A DNA stretch of 64,000 nucleotides from Mactromeris polynyma. Taxonomy: Eukaryota > Mollusca > Bivalvia > Venerida > Mactridae. The position numbers and the translations under genes were made by a program. The stretch is from assembly GCA_032209605.1 (NCBI GenBank), contig JASFXZ010000026.1:6262001-6326000 (forward strand), given 5' to 3'. The notes under the pieces were generated by a model. It ran no database searches and was not told the origin of the DNA. It saw only the letters and a program-made list of their open reading frames with translations. Positions 62,701-64,000 of the stretch are shown here, piece after piece (the first letter of the stretch is position 1; each line of letters begins with the position of its first letter).

Positions 62701-63648
62701 GTCTGACCTGTTATACTTGTAATGATATATGCTTTAATGTACAAATGATCGGGCCTGAGGCCATTTATCATGAAATAAACATTCATTCATACCTATTCTC
62801 TGCAAGCTCCTGAAAACTTCCATGATTAGCAGATGCACAGGAGATTGTCCCTTTATACAGTGAGTTAAAGTGAAATCTCTCTTAAAGCTCACCTCAAAAA
62901 TAAGACCAATTAATAATATCCCATCTACAGTAAAACCTGACTTAAAGACCCCCTCAATAATAAGACCACTCAAAATAAAGAACACAATTTTCAAGTCCAT
63001 TTTCACTGTTTTACTCATTATTCAATCTCAATTTTTAGACCACCTCAATAAGAAGACCAGTTCTGAAGGGTCCCAATGCAGGTCTTATTATTGAGGTAAT
63101 ACTGTACTATAAAAGCAATAAAGGGAGAGAACTCACGGTACGAAGTGACCCGGGTACAAAGTGACCCGGGTACGAAGTGACCGGTACGAAGTGACCCGGG
63201 TACGAAGTGACCGGGTACGAATGACCCGGGTACGAAAAGACCCGGGTACGAAAAGACCCGGGTACAAAGTGACCCGAGTACACCCGGGTACGAAGTGACC
63301 CGGGTACGAATTGACCGGTACGAAATGACCCCTGTACGAATGACCCGGGTACGAAATGACCCGGGTACGAAATGACCGGGTACGAAGTGACCCGGGTACG
63401 AAGTGACCCGGGTACCAAGTGACCGGGTACGAAATGACCCCGGTACGAATGATTATCAAACTGACGATAAGTCTTACCTACAGTGCCAGATGCTATCAAT
63501 ATTACAGGAAGCTGAACAGATGGTAAGCTTCCCTCATTTGATGTGTAAGCCACAATGATCTGAACTGCTTCTATGATCAGTTGAAATGAAGCCAATGACA
63601 TTATCACAGACAGTATTACAATGGCCGTGGGCTCCAACCTTGATCGAC
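59398..63648 (-). CDS. Cation diffusion facilitator (Mn/MTP-type metal transporter), 5'-partial
   Basis: Four exons on the minus strand: 63648-63478, 62243-62115, 60600-60487 and 59702-59398. All are GT-AG and phase-consistent, giving the last 238 residues. Order: RSRLEPTAIVILSVIMSLAS (TM3), LPVILIASGTVVSKLALFLC (TM4), AQDHRNDVLSNIVAIVCGYL (TM5 with a DxxxD metal site), YIDPIGAIIISIYILVNWW (TM6), then a cytosolic domain with NHHPDIIFIDTVRAFHFG, FLVEVDIVLP and ERAFVHLDYE. These match the CDF family, and DxxxD in TM5 (rather than HxxxD) points to the Mn-type branch that includes plant MTP8-11. Known role: proton-coupled export of Mn or a related divalent metal into organelles or out of the cell. 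TM1, TM2 and the start lie right of the window. Substrate is inferred. Confidence 0.93.
59703..60486 (-). other. CDF intron with MITE
   Basis: 784-bp intron between TM6 and the C-terminal domain exons. It contains a palindromic-family MITE at 60298-60439. Confidence 0.85.
60298..60439. mobile_element. Palindromic MITE copy, opposite orientation
   Basis: AAAGTAAAACCTCAATAATA at the left, GGGACCCTTGAA, then TCTTAATATTGAGGTTGAAT and a right end TTTAAGTGAGATTTTACTAT. Compared with the copy at 53928 the internal blocks run in reverse. Confidence 0.8.
60487..60600 (-). CDS. CDF exon: TM6
   Basis: Follows ATTTTAG and ends before GTATGT on the minus strand. It encodes SQQFIKEVDEEGVKYIDPIG and AIIISIYILVNWWRTGY. 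The IDPIGAI pattern opening TM6 is a CDF hallmark. Confidence 0.94.
60601..62114 (-). other. CDF intron with tRNA-like fragment
   Basis: 1.5-kb intron. It holds a tRNA-like SINE head (about 61313-61382) and a possible very diverged MITE near 61818-61992. No exon seen. Confidence 0.8.
61313..61382 (-). repeat. tRNA-like SINE remnant
   Basis: On the minus strand: A-box-like TGATCTAGGAG, then CCTGATCGAAGGTCG and the B-box GGTTCAAATCC, followed by TGTGGTCT. It is too short between the boxes for a complete tRNA cloverleaf, so it is read as a SINE head. Confidence 0.6.
62115..62243 (-). CDS. CDF exon: TM4-TM5 with DxxxD
   Basis: Between TATTTCAG and GTAAGAC on the minus strand. It encodes SKLALFLCCYFLGRESSSVQ and ALAQDHRNDVLSNIVAIVCG. 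The D-H-R-N-D codons lie at 62155-62169 and form the expected TM5 transport site. Confidence 0.94.
62292..62412 (-). mobile_element. Degenerate pogo-like MITE
   Basis: Reverse-orientation relative of the elements at 11667 and 18217: TTGGTATCATCTGAAATAAA, GATGAATCTTCATAG, TTTGAAACCATGTATTGTTC and GAAATAAACGAGGTC occur in the same order as in their reverse complement. An internal stretch is missing. Confidence 0.6.
62929..63107. mobile_element. Palindromic MITE, full-length copy
   Basis: Begins CTACAGTAAAACCTGACTTA and ends GGTCTTATTATTGAGGTAAT then ACTGTA. It shares the AATTTTCAAGTCCATTTTCA core with the copies at 6330 and 53928. A second partial left end lies directly before it (about 62858-62928). 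Confidence 0.85.
63136..63452. repeat. 16-bp tandem array, about 21 copies, GTAC and CCCGGG-rich
   Basis: The unit is CCCGGGTACGAAGTGA with 14-16-bp variants (GAAATGA, GAAAAGA, CAAAGTGA). It is much more GC- and CpG-rich than its surroundings. It abuts an AAAGGGAGAGAACTC dispersed-repeat end. A long open frame across it on the minus strand is caused by the repeat. Confidence 0.95.
63478..63648 (-). CDS. CDF exon: TM3 to start of TM4
   Basis: On the minus strand it follows ATTTTCAG and ends before GTAAGAC. It encodes RSRLEPTAIVILSVIMSLAS, FQLIIEAVQIIVAYTSNEGS and LPSVQLPVILIASGTV. The R-R-LEP---I---VIMSLAS-QLI-E pattern is typical of MTP-type CDF TM3. A 16-bp tandem repeat ends about 26 bp inside the intron from the donor. 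Confidence 0.93.
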
Positions 63649-64000
63649 CTGAAAATGATACACATTTTGTAAATCAAACAACGATAGAGTAATAGAATTA
63701 CAGTGAAATCTCACTTAAAGACAACCTCAATAATAAGACCAGATTTCAAGGGTCCCAAGGGTGGTCTTATTATTGAGGTTTTACTGTATTCATTATTTTA
63801 CATCAATCTGATATTGTTGGAATTATTCCTTTTAATGCCATCATTACACATGCACTAACATGTTCACTATTCCTACAGTAAGTATTGATAAATATCGAAT
63901 ACAGAAACCTAAAACATATAACTCATTGTTCAATGGAAGTAGAGCGGACAAAGGTCAGGATGACATTTCATAGGACGTCAGTATTATTTTTTCTCAGAAG
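63649..64000 (-). other. CDF intron (partial) with MITE
   Basis: The intron upstream of the TM3 exon runs off the window. It contains a 90-bp palindromic MITE. No further exon recognised. Confidence 0.75.
63699..63788. mobile_element. Minimal 90-bp palindromic MITE
   Basis: TACAGTGAAATCTCACTTAA, CCTCAATAATAAGACC, a TTTCAAGGGTCCCAAGGG centre, then GGTCTTATTATTGAGGTTTT and ACTGTA. The two 16-base inner arms are perfect inverted repeats, so the element is essentially one hairpin. Confidence 0.9.

Larger units (their letters stand above)
62244..63477 (-). other. CDF intron with MITEs and 16-bp array
   Basis: 1.2-kb intron dominated by repeats: a pogo-like MITE remnant (62292-62412), a palindromic MITE (62929-63107), and a tandem CCCGGGTAC-type array (63136-63452). 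Confidence 0.85.

Noticed and set aside
63107..63637. Continuous minus-strand frame joining the CDF TM3 exon to the 16-bp array (VISYPGHFVPGSLRTR-type repeat)
   Set aside because: The CDF reading leaves at the donor GTAAGAC. The rest is intronic repeat, and the protein continues in frame in the exon at 62243-62115.

Overview
The window is eukaryotic nuclear DNA, most likely from a bivalve mollusc. It is AT-rich, with intron-split genes using GT-AG splice sites, many miniature inverted-repeat transposons (MITEs), tRNA-derived SINE-like sequences and long minisatellites. A dispersed element at about 54.35-54.84 kb has tandem units of about 143 bp and ends in a short hairpin; from memory this type is very common in bivalve genomes. 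There are no bacterial features such as operons, Shine-Dalgarno sites or CRISPR arrays.

Two protein-coding genes can be supported, and they converge. On the + strand, 18 consecutive exons (4468-34634) encode the C-terminal 4,716 residues of a SPEN / Split ends (SHARP, MINT) orthologue. The order is: an Arg/Ser-rich linker, three RRM domains matching RRM2-4 of animal SPEN, a polyQ and RGG-like segment, one 10.6-kb exon of charged disordered sequence, Pro/Gln-rich exons, and a complete C-terminal SPOC domain. All exon junctions keep the frame. The start codon and RRM1 lie left of the window, so 1-4467 is intron. On the - strand, four exons (63648 down to 59398) encode the last 238 residues of a cation diffusion facilitator (CDF) transporter of the Mn/MTP type: TM3-TM6 with a DxxxD site, then the cytosolic C-terminal domain. 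Its 5' exons lie right of the window.

The roughly 24.8 kb between the two stop codons (34635-59397) holds no gene I can support. It contains a probable long SPEN 3' UTR (to about 38.8 kb), a four-copy 55-bp repeat running into a 7.9-kb array of about 220 copies of a 36-bp unit (39772-47681), a 34-bp array (50237-51085), a 58-bp array (51791-53131) and dispersed MITE/SINE copies. The 36-bp array is stop-free in four frames. Its four common single-base variants are all third-position synonymous changes in one frame, CECGCMCGEAQF. That frame is therefore the most interesting open question, although a non-coding satellite remains the simpler reading.

The CDF region has further repeats placed close to functional sites: a 40-bp tandem repeat containing the stop codon, and a 16-bp CCCGGGTAC-type array ending about 26 bp from a splice donor. 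SPEN acts in nuclear transcriptional repression and RNA regulation, while the CDF protein is a membrane metal exporter. Nothing suggests that they work together; they are simply tail-to-tail neighbours.
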